A program made the position numbers and the translations under genes. 64,000 bases of DNA. It comes from Doris montereyensis. Its lineage: Eukaryota; Mollusca; Gastropoda; Nudibranchia; Dorididae. Shown here piece by piece: positions 1 to 12,779 of this stretch. The notes under the pieces are model-generated. The model worked only from the letters and a program-made list of their open reading frames with translations. It had not been told where the DNA came from and made no database searches. Numbering within the stretch: position 1 is the stretch's first letter; each line of letters opens with the position of its first letter. The stretch is from assembly GCA_037039925.1 (NCBI GenBank), contig JAXRKP010000118.1, positions 376,001 to 440,000 of the forward strand, read 5' to 3'.

Positions 1-198
1 AGTATTTATGATAGTCCGTCACAAATGGCGACAGATCTCATTTCTTCATGTGTATCATCATTCCAGCATGTTGATCCTTTCAGACATGTCTCGACTTTAC
101 TATCCATGGCCATCCATTGCCACATTTCTGGCCATCAATTCTCTTGTACATGTCATCCTCTACCTTTACTATGGTCTTACAGCACTAAATCCAGCAAA
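1..198 (+). CDS. ELOVL-family fatty acid elongase, penultimate coding exon (partial)
   Basis: Very-long-chain fatty acid elongases are multi-pass ER membrane enzymes that condense malonyl-CoA with acyl-CoA. Codons run in one frame from base 2 (V-F-M-I-V-R...). The exon holds the catalytic histidine box in the form Q-I-S-F-L-H-V-Y-H-H; glutamine five residues before the first histidine is the pattern of PUFA elongases (ELOVL2/4/5 type) rather than ELOVL6. It then carries the N-S-L-V-H-V-I-L-Y-L-Y-Y-G-L helix conserved in the family. The reading frame hits a stop at 200-202, and a strong donor GTAAGT sits at 199-204, so the exon ends at 198 in phase 2. The exon start is at or before the window edge; an AG at bases 1-2 could be the acceptor. 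Upstream exons lie outside the window. Family assignment is firm; the exact paralogue is not. Confidence 0.88.
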
Positions 199-1301
199 GT
201 AAGTTATAACTTGCCCGTGAGTCCTTTAGTGATAATCAGCTTCTTTCTTTTTCATTTACTTGTTGTAAATTAGGAACAAATCTATTTTAAAGTTAAAGTG
301 TGAAGTCAGGTAGGAAACTTATTGGGTTTATTCTTGATTCACCAACTATCATATTATTCGATCTTGGGGGGGGTCCTGAACACGTTTTTTAAAATTATTT
401 GATATAGACAATGTTAGGGGAGGGGGGGGGGCACCTGGACTAACAAGTTTGGGACCAAAAGGTGACAAAACATTGTGCGATGTTGATGTAGTACAAGTGT
501 GGGTAGAAAGTGTGTGTGCGGGGTAGAAGGTGGAAGTGCCAAAGATCTTATTCTTAGCCAATCATTGTATACCGACCATGGTCATTATTATTATTAGTAT
601 CTCCGCAAAGCACTTGACAAAACAAGCAATTGGTTAAAAATTGAAGACGTAGATCAAATTGCATGCTGTATCTTACTATACTATTCCATCATTACCACTT
701 CTCTCTTTCATTTGGAATTTTACCATTTAGCTCAATCACACATACACATGCTTCACTGAATAAATAAAACGAGAAAAACACAGCCAAAAAAACAACAACA
801 CATGCATGTGAGCACACGGCAGTCAATAATAATAATGATAATACCCAAGACCATTATGGTGAAAAACATGTCAAGGGCGGTAACTGAATAATTCTTTTAA
901 GTCAACTTTCTATGTTTTACATGTTAATTTTTTTATTAGGTCCCTTGAGCATCAACTTGTGTGGCATCCACTGTATATTGACATTCGAAAAATAAATCTA
1001 CTGGCTATAAATGCTATTGTAAACTATGTATTTCTAAATAAATTAATCTCAATTTACGCATAGCTAACCTTTATATAAGTAAAGTTTTTATGAAATGTAG
1101 CATAGCTTTAAGTCATTGTTATTCATGGAGAAAGAAAGGGAAAGCTCACAATTTAAGCGCCCAGAGCTTGTTTATATATGAGAATTGGCGCTATAAAAAT
1201 TATATTTTGTGGGAAAAGGATGCAAAATTTTGATAAAAGATCAATCAGCTTACTTACAAGAGGGTCAACTATTTTCTTTTCTATCTTTCTCATTATGGCA
1301 G
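199..1301 (+). other. Intron of the elongase gene
   Basis: Bounded by GTAAGT at 199 and a pyrimidine-rich tract ending CAG at 1301. It holds a G-rich patch (G4-A-G10) near 417-431 and AT-rich sequence, and no other coding region was recognised. Confidence 0.65.
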
Positions 1302-1508
1302 TCCCCCAAATGGAAAAGACTGATGACACAGATTCAGATAATTCAATTCATCATTGGCTTCTTCATTGCTGGCTACGGATACCAGGTGCACAGGTTTTGT
1401 GTTTACAGTACCTTTTATGGACTGACCATGATAGTACTTTTCTCCAACTTCTATTATCAGGCCTATGTGAAAAAAAGGCCAGTCAAATCCAATGGCAAGC
1501 AATCTTAA
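1302..1508 (+). CDS. ELOVL-family elongase, last coding exon
   Basis: This exon continues the elongase of the first 198 bases. A polypyrimidine tract followed by CAG ends at 1301, and the open frame reads S-P-K-W-K-R-L-M-T-Q-I-Q-I-I-Q-F, matching the family's W-W-K-R-Y-L-T-x-x-Q-x-x-Q-F block. It then gives a membrane segment, L-F-S-N-F-Y-Y-Q-A-Y, and a lysine-rich C-terminus (K-K-R-P-V-K-S-N-G-K-Q-S), a common ER-retention-type tail in elongases. The stop codon is 1506-1508. The upstream exon ends in phase 2, but this acceptor needs phase 0. One more C in the C5 run at 1303-1307 would restore the frame and give N-P-P-K-W-K-R. The alternative acceptor AG at 1317-1318 keeps phase but deletes the W-K-R block. 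Either the run is miscalled or the gene is damaged. Confidence 0.8.
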   Translation, partial: SPKWKRLMTQIQIIQFIIGFFIAGYGYQVHRFCVYSTFYGLTMIVLFSNFYYQAYVKKRPVKSNGKQS

Positions 1509-4500
1509 TGATGAGTTTTTAAATGCCATGCAGTTTGCGATGCCTTGCCTCATCTTGCTTTATAAATGTTACTTTTTCTTTTATCCAGTGGCCATTTTAG
1601 TTCTCATGAGATAGTTTTAAAGAATCAGTGTCTGTGCTGAGAATGCATTCATATTTATCTTTTGTCTTCTTTTGCCTAAACATATTTGGAAGATTTTGTT
1701 TAGTTGTTTATTTCTTAAAATTAAATTTGTTCTCAAATGTTGAATTTTTGTGCTACATCTTAACCCTTGTAAGGCAAACCTGCCAGCTGACCTTAATATT
1801 GATCGATAATCTCGTTCCGCTGTGTACGAGGCTTGCGTACATGGCAGCAATAGCTTTCTTGCCCCGCTGACGAGGCTGCCGCCCTTGACCACGACATACC
1901 TGTGATTATTGTGATTATTTTTGATCTTCGTTGAGTAAGGTGACATAGCAGGCAATTCATTTTGTTATCGTTCTTGTCATCGGGTTTATATTGCATTGTT
2001 TACTAACAATAACATCTATTACAGCCTACTTTTATTAAACATGAAAAGAAATAATACTGCAGTTGGCCCATTACTAATGAAGAGGAATATCAAAGGTATA
2101 ATTACTTATAGATAGAAAACGGGTCAGGACTGAGACAGCTTCAGTGTGCCCAACCTTCATAAGCAACAAGGATACATAGAAACAAATAAACACTAAACAA
2201 TGCTGGACGAAACTAATAGAGACATTGGTGCAACGACCCATCGCGCAATGTTCATCAACAGAGCAAGCCTCATAACAACAATAATCAAAAAGAAAAGACA
2301 CAAAGAAAGAAGAAAACGAAATACAACTGCCATAAGAGAGACGGAGAGAGAGGAGGGAGGGATATAAAGGGAGAGAGGACAGGAACCAAAAAGGAGACAT
2401 AAAGAAAATGAGGAAGATAAAGAAAGACGAATGGGGAGGTCGGAGAAAATGAATGAGAGAAAGAGTGACACAGACAGACAGACAAACAGAGATGAGGTAA
2501 CATATAGAGCGGGGAGGGGGGACACGTGGCTGCATGGTCAGGCTTTCCTCCAGTCATTGAATAATAGAGTGGCTGGCTGTGTCGAATTTTATGTAGTAGA
2601 GTTTCAATGAACAACATTTATCTTTATTTCTAAAGGAATCATTTTCATTCTCACATCTAAATAACATGATGGAACTATAATACTAATGCTAGAGGAAATG
2701 TCCAACCGCCTTTTGCTAATCCCATGACCGAGTCCAATGTGCATAGGTAACACATTCCCATGATAAAAGAAACAGCCCCCCCCCCTGGTTTATTGCTTTC
2801 ACAAGTGTATCCTCCCAGCTGTGGCAATGTGCTCTATCCTAGACCTAACACCTTTCCTCAGCTACATGCTTCCCATGCCTTTGAAAACTCTCTCCCTACC
2901 CTATGTCTATCACTAGTGTCACCCTCTCTATCGTTTTGTATTCTTGGCTGTTCCCTTCCTTCATTTCAATAGTAATAGTAATTCACCTCCTCTCAAACAG
3001 CCCCCACCCCTTACGCAATCCAGTGGTTTTTCACATCTTCCCCCACTTCGGGATGTAAGTTTTCCTCCTTAGTCCTTTCTATACAATAGGAAGATAGACT
3101 CTTGTAGTTTCTAATGTCTATACTCTTCAAATAGCCGCCCTTCCTCTTGTCCAGATACCACATGTCATCATGACCATGTGAAATGGACCTGTTTGAGATA
3201 TTAAAATCCATTTTATTGCTGGTCTCTGAACTCAGATGAAAGCTTCAATTTTCCCTTGTACTTTCAACACTCTAATCTCTTCATTCTTATGGAGGTGGAG
3301 ATGTATTTTGACGTATGTGATGTTTGACAATATAACCATCAACACAATGCTCCCCCTGATTGGTCAACCCTGAACATGGTTTCTTTCTATTGACTGAAGA
3401 TCACACTCTCCATTCAGGCTGACCATAGGTGTGCAATGTGAATGGCCACTGATATCTTTTATTTATATCAATCACTATTTCTTGCTTGTGGCTGGATCTT
3501 CTTACTAAACTAATTGACATCTGTTCAGAAGTTGTGTCAGTCATATGAAAATAAGAGTCTTTGGTTTTGTCCACTTTGCAGAGGGTCCACAGCCTGCATT
3601 TGAGATAAAGCTCCTGTGTGTTTTTGTATCTCTTTATAAGAAATATATTGAGTGTGTTAGACTCGGAAATGAACTATCACTTTCACCCCTTTAGAATAAT
3701 AAACTTTCTCTGTTTGGCGTGGCGTGGGTTAATCAGCGTAATTGGTCAAAATAGAGGCATTATCAAAACCCGTCTTTGAGTGCATTGCAGTGCAGTTATA
3801 CGGGACCCGCCACTAATGCTTTGTCTTGCTGGAATACCAGGAGTGAAGCAAATGAAGGGTCCCGTCGTTAGCGTAGGTGTGCTTAGAGTGACCAGCGGCA
3901 TACAAAGATACGGGACCCACCTGAAAAGGGTTAATAAATCTTTACCCTTAAAGTATGGAACCAAACAGAATTATTTTACCGGCAGTAGCCTTTGCTTTAC
4001 TTAAAAGGTAATATTAGTTACATAAATAACTGATCTGGACAAGGATGCATGTTATGAGTGACACTTTCAAGAAACGTTCTTGCTCATATACCATTATTGC
4101 TAATTTGACAGAATAAAACTGGAAAGTTTCATGTGACTCACTATCAATGTACCAAAAAATTGTCGTTCAAAACTGTCATTGTCTTGTATTTATGTATGAC
4201 AGGAACAATGGATAATTCAATGGTAGGTATATATGTATTTATGATATTGAGTTATCTTTCATGAAGCTCTATTGTGTGTGAATGGCAGTGAATGTGTGCT
4301 GTGGAAGGATATTCAATCAACTTTACTTGATGACATTCCAGCCGCAGGATTTTAGAAAATTGTTCAGAATAAGATTAAATTTCTTTGTGTTTATACTATA
4401 TTTTATATTATTATTAAATTGAATAACAAAGGACAAAACATTTGATGACAAGAGCCCAAGATCAATAAAACCTCTGTGCCACATTTGAATACTCTATGCT

Positions 4501-6090
4501 GTCCTGTCCACATGTTGTTCCTCATTCGTCAATATCTGTTGCATCTCTGTTTGATGATAGAACAATACTATTTTAAAGTTTAAATATGAAATGTTGAACA
4601 TTAAAAAAATGAAACAATGCTTTTGAATTGTAAAGCATAATTGGTATGGACCGTGCTGCCCTGTTGAAAACAATATCATAATTATTGTCCCCACTACGCT
4701 ATTAGGCAAAGATGGTTAGTGAGTGATTCTGGTAGGTTGTATGTCTTTCTTTTTATTGCTTTTTATCAATCTTTCATGCAACGGTTTCCTCTTAACTAAA
4801 AATAAATATCATTAATTCTAATGAAACAAAAAAAGCTTGTTGGGTTGATGGAGACGAAGCAAAAAGAAAAGAAAAAACCCCCCAGCTAAGACATGGCAGC
4901 ATACAACAAGCCAAGGATTTTTATGTTTAACTGCTATCTATGAAAATTGTTCGTATTGCAATGGAAAATTCATATTTTTTATACATATATTCATTCTGCT
5001 TGTTTGTCAAAATTTTACAGTTGTTTTTGTTGTTGTTGTTAAATGTCTTGGTGTTCCTGTTGATCTAGTGCTCAAATATAAATGTATATGTATACACATA
5101 AACATTTCTTGAACACTTGTTATATGGAAATAAAATTGATCATTTACTTAATTTTTTTATTGAATTGATTACTAGAATGACAAACCCACATTACATATGT
5201 GTTTTCCTTCAAGAAACTCATGCAACATGTCATGGAAAGAGCTTTTATTCTGAGGGCTTTGATAGTATTGATACCAAACACTGTGATGCAACAAATTTTA
5301 ATGAATTTATGGCGATTTGAAATTTTAAGAATGTGAAACATTTTATGTAACTTATTAATTATGAAAATATCAGGTTTTTGGACTATGCAGTGAAGTAAGC
5401 AGTGAGTCCTCTTGAAAATTGCTTTGAACAATATCGTACTGAAGAGGCTTGAGTTTTTTTTTAGGAAGGTTCCAACCAAAATTTGTTTTGTATCGGTAAG
5501 CATATTGAAATGTAACAAGAAACAAAAAGTGTATTTTGAATAGTGTGATGAAAAAGTCGCATTAAACAGTGTTTGTAAAATCATAATTTGTTTTTACATT
5601 GGAATAATGTAATATAGGTCAAGAAAGAGATTACAGATTTTGTTTATGATAAAATTTTGTATTACCCGGTTATTATTTGTGTATTTCCAATCTTTAGATG
5701 TAAGATCTTGAAATATTAAACAAGAGTAGTTATCCAAATGTCGATGCATCTTTGGGATGGAAAACACAAGATAAGTCCTTATTTTATAAAGAAAAACATG
5801 ACACTTTGGCTTTGAGAATTAGCTTATCTAAGGTAAACACAACAGAGAAATGAATGAGATTCATAATGATATATAACTTAGGCAGGTTTGATGATTTTTC
5901 ATGATTTTGAAAGAGAAATAAGTAGACTTGTTTACCAACTCTCCAGAAAAGTTACAGTGGGTCTGTAGTACATATTATTATTGTCAGAATCAATGATAGT
6001 CCGTCTTCAGAGTATATTCAAACCTGGCTGTACCGCCAGTTTTTCACCTCTGTATGGATTTAACAGTATACAAAAAAAAGTGAAATAAGT
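1509..6090. other. Noncoding stretch downstream of the elongase gene
   Basis: The start probably includes the elongase 3' UTR, but no polyadenylation site could be fixed. 2330-2530 is purine-rich (GAGA-type) on the plus strand, which creates long hydrophobic antisense frames of no significance. 3790-3925 has two copies of TACGGGACCC(A/G)CC in direct orientation and one inverted GGGTCCCGTC, suggesting an old unclassified repeat. No gene was recognised. Confidence 0.5.
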
Positions 6091-6450
6091 CATTATACTG
6101 TCATCTGTCAATGATTTGGTGTTAACATTGCCTCATAACTATTGCAAAATACAATTTGTTATATCACCACCATGCATCACCAACCATTTCCCTGAAGTAA
6201 TCTTATTTGGCATTATACTGCCATCTGTCAATGATTTGGTGTTAACATTGCCTCATAACTATTGCAAAATACAATTTGTTATACCACCACCATGCATCAC
6301 CAACCATTTCCCTGAAGTAATCTTATTTGGCATTATACTGCCATCTGTCAATGATTTGGTGTTAACATTGCCTCATAACTATTGCAAAATACAATTTGTT
6401 ATACCACCACCATGCATCACCAACCATTTCCCTGAAGTAATCTTATTTGG
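6091..6450. repeat. Tandem repeat, 3 exact units of 120 bp
   Basis: Units start at 6091, 6211 and 6331 and each begins CATTATACTG and ends TCTTATTTGG. The second and third look identical; the first differs at about two positions (T for C in GTCATCTG, and TATATC for TATACC). Because 120 is a multiple of three, an open frame of 149 codons runs through the array from 6116. It has no recognisable domain and is best read as a by-product of the repeat length. Confidence 0.97.
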
Positions 6451-6645
6451 CTTAGTCAAGATCACAGAGTTCAACACACACAAAAGCATCAATGTCCTAA
6501 GTATCAAGTTTCATCCCCATACACAATTCACCACTCTTTTCTCGTTCTATATAGTCCTGTGGTAATGAAACCAATAACCAAGATGGTTGTGTAGTGTGCT
6601 GTCAGGCCTCCTACTATTTACAACTACTACTACTATGTTTAATTG

Positions 6646-6790
6646 AAATTTCCCTGTCCACCATATGCTGGGATCTCAGGGTGATTTCAGGGGAAATAGA
6701 AAAATGGGAGGAAAGGGAAAGAGTGAAAGAAAAGAAGTAAGACTATCACTATCATCAATATCGCCGATTGCCCACACTACTACTATTACT
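6646..6790 (+). repeat. Dispersed repeat 'TCCACCATA-GTGATCTCAGG', copy 1
   Basis: Shares an ordered series of short blocks with copies near 21055-21385, 21595-21715 and 27560-27690: a (C/T)TCCACCATA block, GTGAT(C/T)TCAGG, a purine-rich stretch with GAGTGAAAGAAA-GGAAAGAAGTA, then CTACTACCA/GCCCAC. All copies have the same orientation. The family was not identified; a SINE-like or MITE-like element is possible. Confidence 0.6.
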
Positions 6791-6901
6791 AAATGTATTA
6801 CTACTACTATCTACTACACTAACATTTACGCATGCAGTGGACCTACATTTATTTGTCAGATTTAACTTTTTCCATGGTTCTTGTATATATCTATCTAAAT
6901 A

Positions 6902-6903
<2 letters not shown>

Positions 6904-6982
<79 letters not shown>
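6904..6982. repeat. (TA)n microsatellite
   Basis: About 80 bp of near-perfect TA dinucleotide, lying just 3' of dispersed repeat copy 1. Confidence 0.97.
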
Positions 6983-6989
<7 letters not shown>

Positions 6990-9900
6990 ATAATCAGTAT
7001 GTACTTTACATCGACTTTGATTATTGCCATTGTTGTAATACTGGCTTAGGGCTTTTTCATTATAGAGCCATTCTCTTTATAACATCAAGTTACCACTGGT
7101 ACAGGTTTGAGTGTAATCCATTTCTTTTATGTGCATAATTATTTGAAACTTTTTTTTTTGGTACTTTCCAAAAGCAAAAGTGAAAATTGTTGAATTCATA
7201 CCTAATACATCTAAGAGAGATTTAATGTTCAACATGCCAATGAACTGTTCCAATAATAGATAGGTCGATATCTCCATGCCGCCTAGTGTTGCAATGATGA
7301 CACATGTTATAATAAAATCTGTGTGGTTTCAACCATTCTAATGTTGCCATAGATCACAATATATGTTATTATATTCCAAAGTTGATGTACTCATTTGTCT
7401 CTTACTCTTATGAATGTATTATATGCATTTCATGACATGATTTCTTTGATATTATTATTTGAAAGATTATGAAACTGGAAACAAACGTCACTGCAATACT
7501 TTAACTTTGTAAGGGTTTTGTTTGGTAACTAATGCAGCATCCCGTTTACAGAACAGGAAAATAGATATTTCATTGCTAATCAAAACTTAAGAATAATTAG
7601 AAAATCTTTGTACAAAAAATTATTGCTTCACACGGGAAGTCGAAGAAAAGACAGACCATATATATATGAAATATATTTATATTGAAACTGACGTCCAGTG
7701 AAAGGTAGTCTCAACTTCTCATGGGGCAATGCCATTATCATGCTCACCATCGAACTGAAAACATAACATTTCCCCTCTGCACATATTTGGCTTGGGACAA
7801 AGACAATATAATAATTATGGCTGCATTACAAATATTGTGGTCTTTTTCTTCAAGTCCTAATAACAACTCTGATGTAAGTTTCAGGAGCTGGTTATATGAT
7901 GACTGTAGTTCATTTTTTGTTTGCATAGATTGTGTACAAATCCAATCCTCTCTGTCCTGAAACAAACTAGATTTCGATATAGATCTAGATCTAGACGTGA
8001 GAACAATTTAGATGTAAAATCAACTTTTCAGGCCCTATTTTTCAACAAATTACAAGATGGTTAGGGTTAAAACCAAAGTGGGTGAGGGATACGGTGTTTG
8101 TGTGTGTGGCAGGGGGTGGGGGGGGTTGCTTTAGTGATTGTGATAAATCTATTTTCACTATTACTTACCTTCAAACGATAGATCAGAACTAAATCCACAC
8201 ACCCTCTCTCCAACCCGTTTCTCTGCTGTCTAGAGATTGAAACGAGGTACCATGAATAAGAGCGATGATAGATTTACATGTAACTCAACACTTTTGTGCC
8301 AAGTGCCAGGATCACAATTACTACGCAAATTGAATCAACTATCTACTACAGATGAGACCCCACCTGTATTGTATACACTCATTTTGTGCTCTTTGCGTCT
8401 TTACCTGTGCAACGAACAGGTAATCATGCTTGTACATGTATGGGGGAGGGGGAGGGTAGGGGGACATCATTATTATATACTATGCTAGGGGGGGGGGGGG
8501 GTGCTTATTGAAAGAGAAGGAGACAGAGTATGTAGTCAGATAACACAGTGGTTGTCAACATTGGCATGGTTGGTCCAAGTTTAACTTTGTGAATGCTTAG
8601 ATCATACTATGTCTATGTCCATGATGAAAGATTTTTATCTTTGCAAGACAAAGCAGAGACACTCTAATGTCAACATCTACACTTAGACAATGATATGGTC
8701 ACTACATATTGTGTAACCTAAGCTGAATTAAGGTCAAACGTGAAAACAGATCATATATGAATGATTTATATAGTGGAAAATTTGGACAAGCAAAAAAGTT
8801 GTTATTAACATAAATAACACTAATATTTGTCAGAAGGGTTATCTTGTTGGAAAAATTCAAAATCTGGTTTTGTCATCACTTCCAATTTAAAAATTTTCTA
8901 TGCCTTTACACGACATAAACTACCTCCTCTACACCACATATTTGATATTGCAAGTTTGTATCATATTTGTGTGTTTTGTGCTTCATTTTTATATGTATTT
9001 CTTTTAAAAACTACTCAATTGTGTTGTTGTTAATAAAATGATTTTGCCATATATTCTCATGTAAAACTTTAACACAGAGATTCTACCATCAGAGCTTAAA
9101 GCTTTATGACATTGGCATTAACTTTGTCTAGATGAGGTTGATCTTTGAGACTATTTGCCTAATCCCATCCCAGATGATTCCAACCTCTTCATTCTGGTTC
9201 TTTCAAGAAGGAAATGAATAGCAGGGTAGGGATGAGAATACTTTTTCTTTTTTTGCCTCATTGACTAAAAAGCTATTATGTCCAAAGGCATGAAATTGCA
9301 TAAAAGAATCTTTTAAAAAGAGGAAAATTATTTCCTTTTTTCAAGAATGAAGACTGAAAGGGCAAACATTTTATTCTTTTATACATTTGATATTTTGTCA
9401 GCTACTGTTTTCTCTGATTAATCCTTACCATTTATTTATTATTACTGCTAATGTAGTATTCACTTGTAATAGCTCACAAACTATGCTTTATACAGGGTCT
9501 TAGCATTTTGCGCATGTACAAGCTCAAAGGTAGTGAAGTTAAAGATTGATGATGTTTGGTTTGTTTTCATCATTCTGAATTTTACTGTCATTAGTGTCAT
9601 CATATGAAGGATCATTTCAATCTCATAAATGCAAACGGATGTAATCGAAACAAAAACTTAAATCTGTTTCAGAGGAATTAACTCTCTCCAAAATATCAAT
9701 TTGCTTCAAATCAAAAGTCGTAGAACTATACTGTATATTCAAGAAATGAGGAACATCTAATCAGATTATTGGTAGCAAGTTATTTTTCTTTTCACTAATA
9801 CTTATGTGTGGATATATATGAATACATTTCTATCATAATTGGTATTTTTCGTATCTATGTATTTTTGTTTCTTGCTTTATTTGTGTTAAGTACTATCTCG

Positions 9901-12300
9901 GTAGTCTGTATCATTTATGTATTTTAATATGTTCACAATTAACCTATCTAATCTAGATTTTTAATTCCAAATGTGATATCTCAGGGGAAGCATCGGTCTT
10001 CGAAGTTGTTTTTCAAGGTAATATTCACACTGATAATATAAGATTAGAATTTAGTCAGTCATATATTGCAAGTTTTTTTTGTTAATTTGTTTTGTTTTGT
10101 TTTGTTCTAGTCCAATGATATTGAAACTTAAGCATCATACATTTACCTCCCCAGCAAAGAGGTTATCTTGTCATCAGTATTTAAAAAAACAACATATATA
10201 CAGGATTATACACTGATTACTTAACCAATTTTCAATTCATTCAATTCAATAGATACTTTATTGTATCTATCTTATTTAATTCAAGGGCTGACCATTTGTG
10301 AGGCTTATAATCATGAAAGGAGAAGCACTGATTTTTTTGTTCTGCATTTTTTGTCTTTTCTCTAATATATGTACTTAGATTATGGTAAGGATAGTGGTAC
10401 TGATAACTCAGATGCTATCAGTCAGAGGCTTCAAATTCCACATGTGATGGTATCAATAATAAAGAGTTTTTCTGTAATGTGAAAGGAATATCATAATAAA
10501 CAGCAAGGTGTGAACATTTTTCTTCTTTAACTGTGTCAGTCCATGCTACATGGCATTTGGGGTCTCACTCTTTATCAGAAGACAAAGGCATGTGGATCTC
10601 TCTTACACCATTATGAACTTGAAACAAAAATAAGGATGCAATTCCTTCCGATTGAGATCAGAACATCTTCATCATAATTAGTCTTAATACATAGCAATTT
10701 CCCTAGGGAAGATAACATTTATTCAATTGAAGTTATATATATGTATTTGACATATAGTGTATAGAAGTATCACAGTGAAATTTAATGAGAGTGGTTTTCT
10801 TTCTGGTGTCTTGCACTTTTTGTCTTTTGATTTTCAATATATGTTGCCACATCAAGAAATAGATCATTGGTTTTCTTTTGAAAGACTCTTGTTCCACGAT
10901 ATTCAATTCTGGCTCTTTTATTTAAAAGTAGGTGCACCCCTGCACAGACAGACCCAACAGCGGCCAATTTCTTGAACTTTGTTTTTCTCTATAGAGCCTT
11001 GCACTACATGAAGGAGGTTTCCCTATCTTGGTAGTTGCATGTGTCTTTAGGGACTTTCATTTTTAAGAGTAGATTTATTTGATGAAGCTACAAAGCATAA
11101 TAGTCTAGAATTTTACAAGGTTATTTTGAAGCAAGAGTCAATATCTTGTGTAAATTTTTTAATTCCAATGATTATTTTGTCTACTATTTTTAAAATTATT
11201 CAGCTCATTATAACTTTTGACATTCTGTAGTTAAGCTGAGAAGACTGAAATTGATTAAACACTCACTGTCATTTATGTGTTTTCCTGTGTTATGTTATAC
11301 AATATTGCTTTTAATATTTTTCTACTCATTTTATTCATTCCGTGTTGTGCATTCTTTAAACTTATACTTATATATTGATATTGTTGAAAAATAGTATTGA
11401 AGCATTTTATTTTATCTTTTTATTTATTTACCAAATTTTAAATGGCAATTGTCTTTCCTACTTTTGAACATTCTTCCCTTCTTTTATTGCATAATTGTAG
11501 ATGATAGGGTGATTGTGTATTTTCATAAATTTTGATTTTATGAATATATATAATATGCATCAAAATTATTTTTTCTTCACATTTTTCTTCACATTCCATG
11601 TTTTGTAGAAAAACAAAGATAGCAAAATAGCAATAAACATTTTATATTTGATGGCCCAAAGCCTTGCTTTCACATCTCTTTCATATTATATTTTTAATTA
11701 ATAATTATTTTGTTTTCTATGAAAACATTTTTTTCTGAGATCATTATGATGTTAGTCATTGTGAAAGACTCTTAATTGATGTCATTGTATAAAATAATTG
11801 GATTACATAGGTTTACTTTCTATTTCGATCAATAATATTATAGGGTACATGCGGGGGTGGTAGAGAATGGCACCCAGCAAAGCCTGGAAACGCCGTAAGG
11901 TTACTAGATCCAGATAAGACCTGACAGGAGAAGGTAGCGCCCCCCCTTCTTTCTCTCCCCCCCTCTCTCTCTCTTCCTCTCTCACCGTCTAAATTAAAGG
12001 ATGATGAAATTTGAAAATAGAATTTTAGACCATGAAGTAGAAAGGGACGAGAATAAATTGACGTGATAGGAAAATGTACTATAGATCTAGATCCCTTACA
12101 GAAACCTAGAGGCAGGTAGGGATAGGATAGGGAATAGATATAGTATTAGCAGCAAGTAATATATATGTATGTATATATAATCGCTCTTTGCTTTACTCTA
12201 AGGTACATGACGAAATGGCTATTTGAATGGTAGGGCAAAGACAGGAGTGCACCTGCTTGTAACGGATAGACTTATCAGTTATATTGAAACTTAACTATTT
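6983..12300. other. Noncoding AT-rich stretch
   Basis: No gene or RNA was recognised on either strand. It contains a G14 run at 8488-8501, a CTAGATCTAG-type palindrome cluster near 7978-7996, and CT-rich sequence at 11938-11985. Short open frames here lack recognisable domains and repeat-free coding character. Confidence 0.5.
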
Positions 12301-12314
12301 CTCAGGTTCATGAG

Positions 12315-12480
12315 TTATGGGGACACTTCACCATGGAGTGTCGCACCAGTTTCTTCCACTTTTCTCGGTCGTGAGCTAGGGTGCGATGTGGTTAAAAGCC
12401 CTTCCCTGTCCAGTCTGTGAATATTGTGATGTTGTCTTCCCATCTCTCTTTCAGTCCTTTTCCTCGTTCCATCCGTGGAT
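12315..12480 (-). pseudogene. LINE reverse-transcriptase C-terminal remnant
   Basis: The minus strand reads G-T-R-K-R followed by an R-x-W/D-N-I-like block and, in a second frame, D-R-E-K-W-K-K-L-V. This is the G-(T/K)-R-K-R-G-R...W...D-R-x-x-W-(K/R)-x-L-V tail found at the end of many endonuclease/RT LINE proteins. At least one frameshift separates the two halves. Only this tail remains. Confidence 0.65.
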
Positions 12481-12549
12481 CCTTGTAGGAAGTTTGGAAA
12501 AATCATTTGATCTAGTAGTATTGCTGTAAAAGAAAGAAGACGCTCTTTC

Positions 12550-12768
12550 AAAGCCATTAGGGACCATATAGCTTATCCCGGTTTCTATAGCATAAGCGTA
12601 ACAGGTGAAAATACTCGACAGGACGCTAGTCTAACACAGGTTTTACTCCCAAGCTAGTGCTTGGTCAAGTGGGGCAAATGCGTGTGAATTTTCTTTCTCA
12701 AGGAACACAACCCGTGACCTCATGACCCCAAGTCCAATAGTCTGACCACTCGGCCATCGACAGCACAG
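12550..12768 (-). mobile_element. tRNA-derived SINE, copy 1
   Basis: On the minus strand the element starts near 12768 with TGGCCGAGTGGTCAGA, a good match to a pol III A box as in Ser/Leu tRNAs, and runs to a tail ending ...TAATGGCTTT near 12550. The body (ACGCTAGT, then ACTCCCAAGCTAGTGCTTG on the plus strand) recurs at 15481-15768, 51151-51425 and 52668-52900, all in the same orientation. Confidence 0.8.
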
Positions 12769-12779
12769 TAGTACTAGTA

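Noticed and set aside
1178..1522. 114-codon frame overlapping the last elongase exon
   Set aside because: Wrong frame relative to the conserved elongase residues.
6116..6565. 149-codon frame over the 120-bp tandem repeat
   Set aside because: Period is a multiple of three, so the frame stays open by construction; no domain or splice context.
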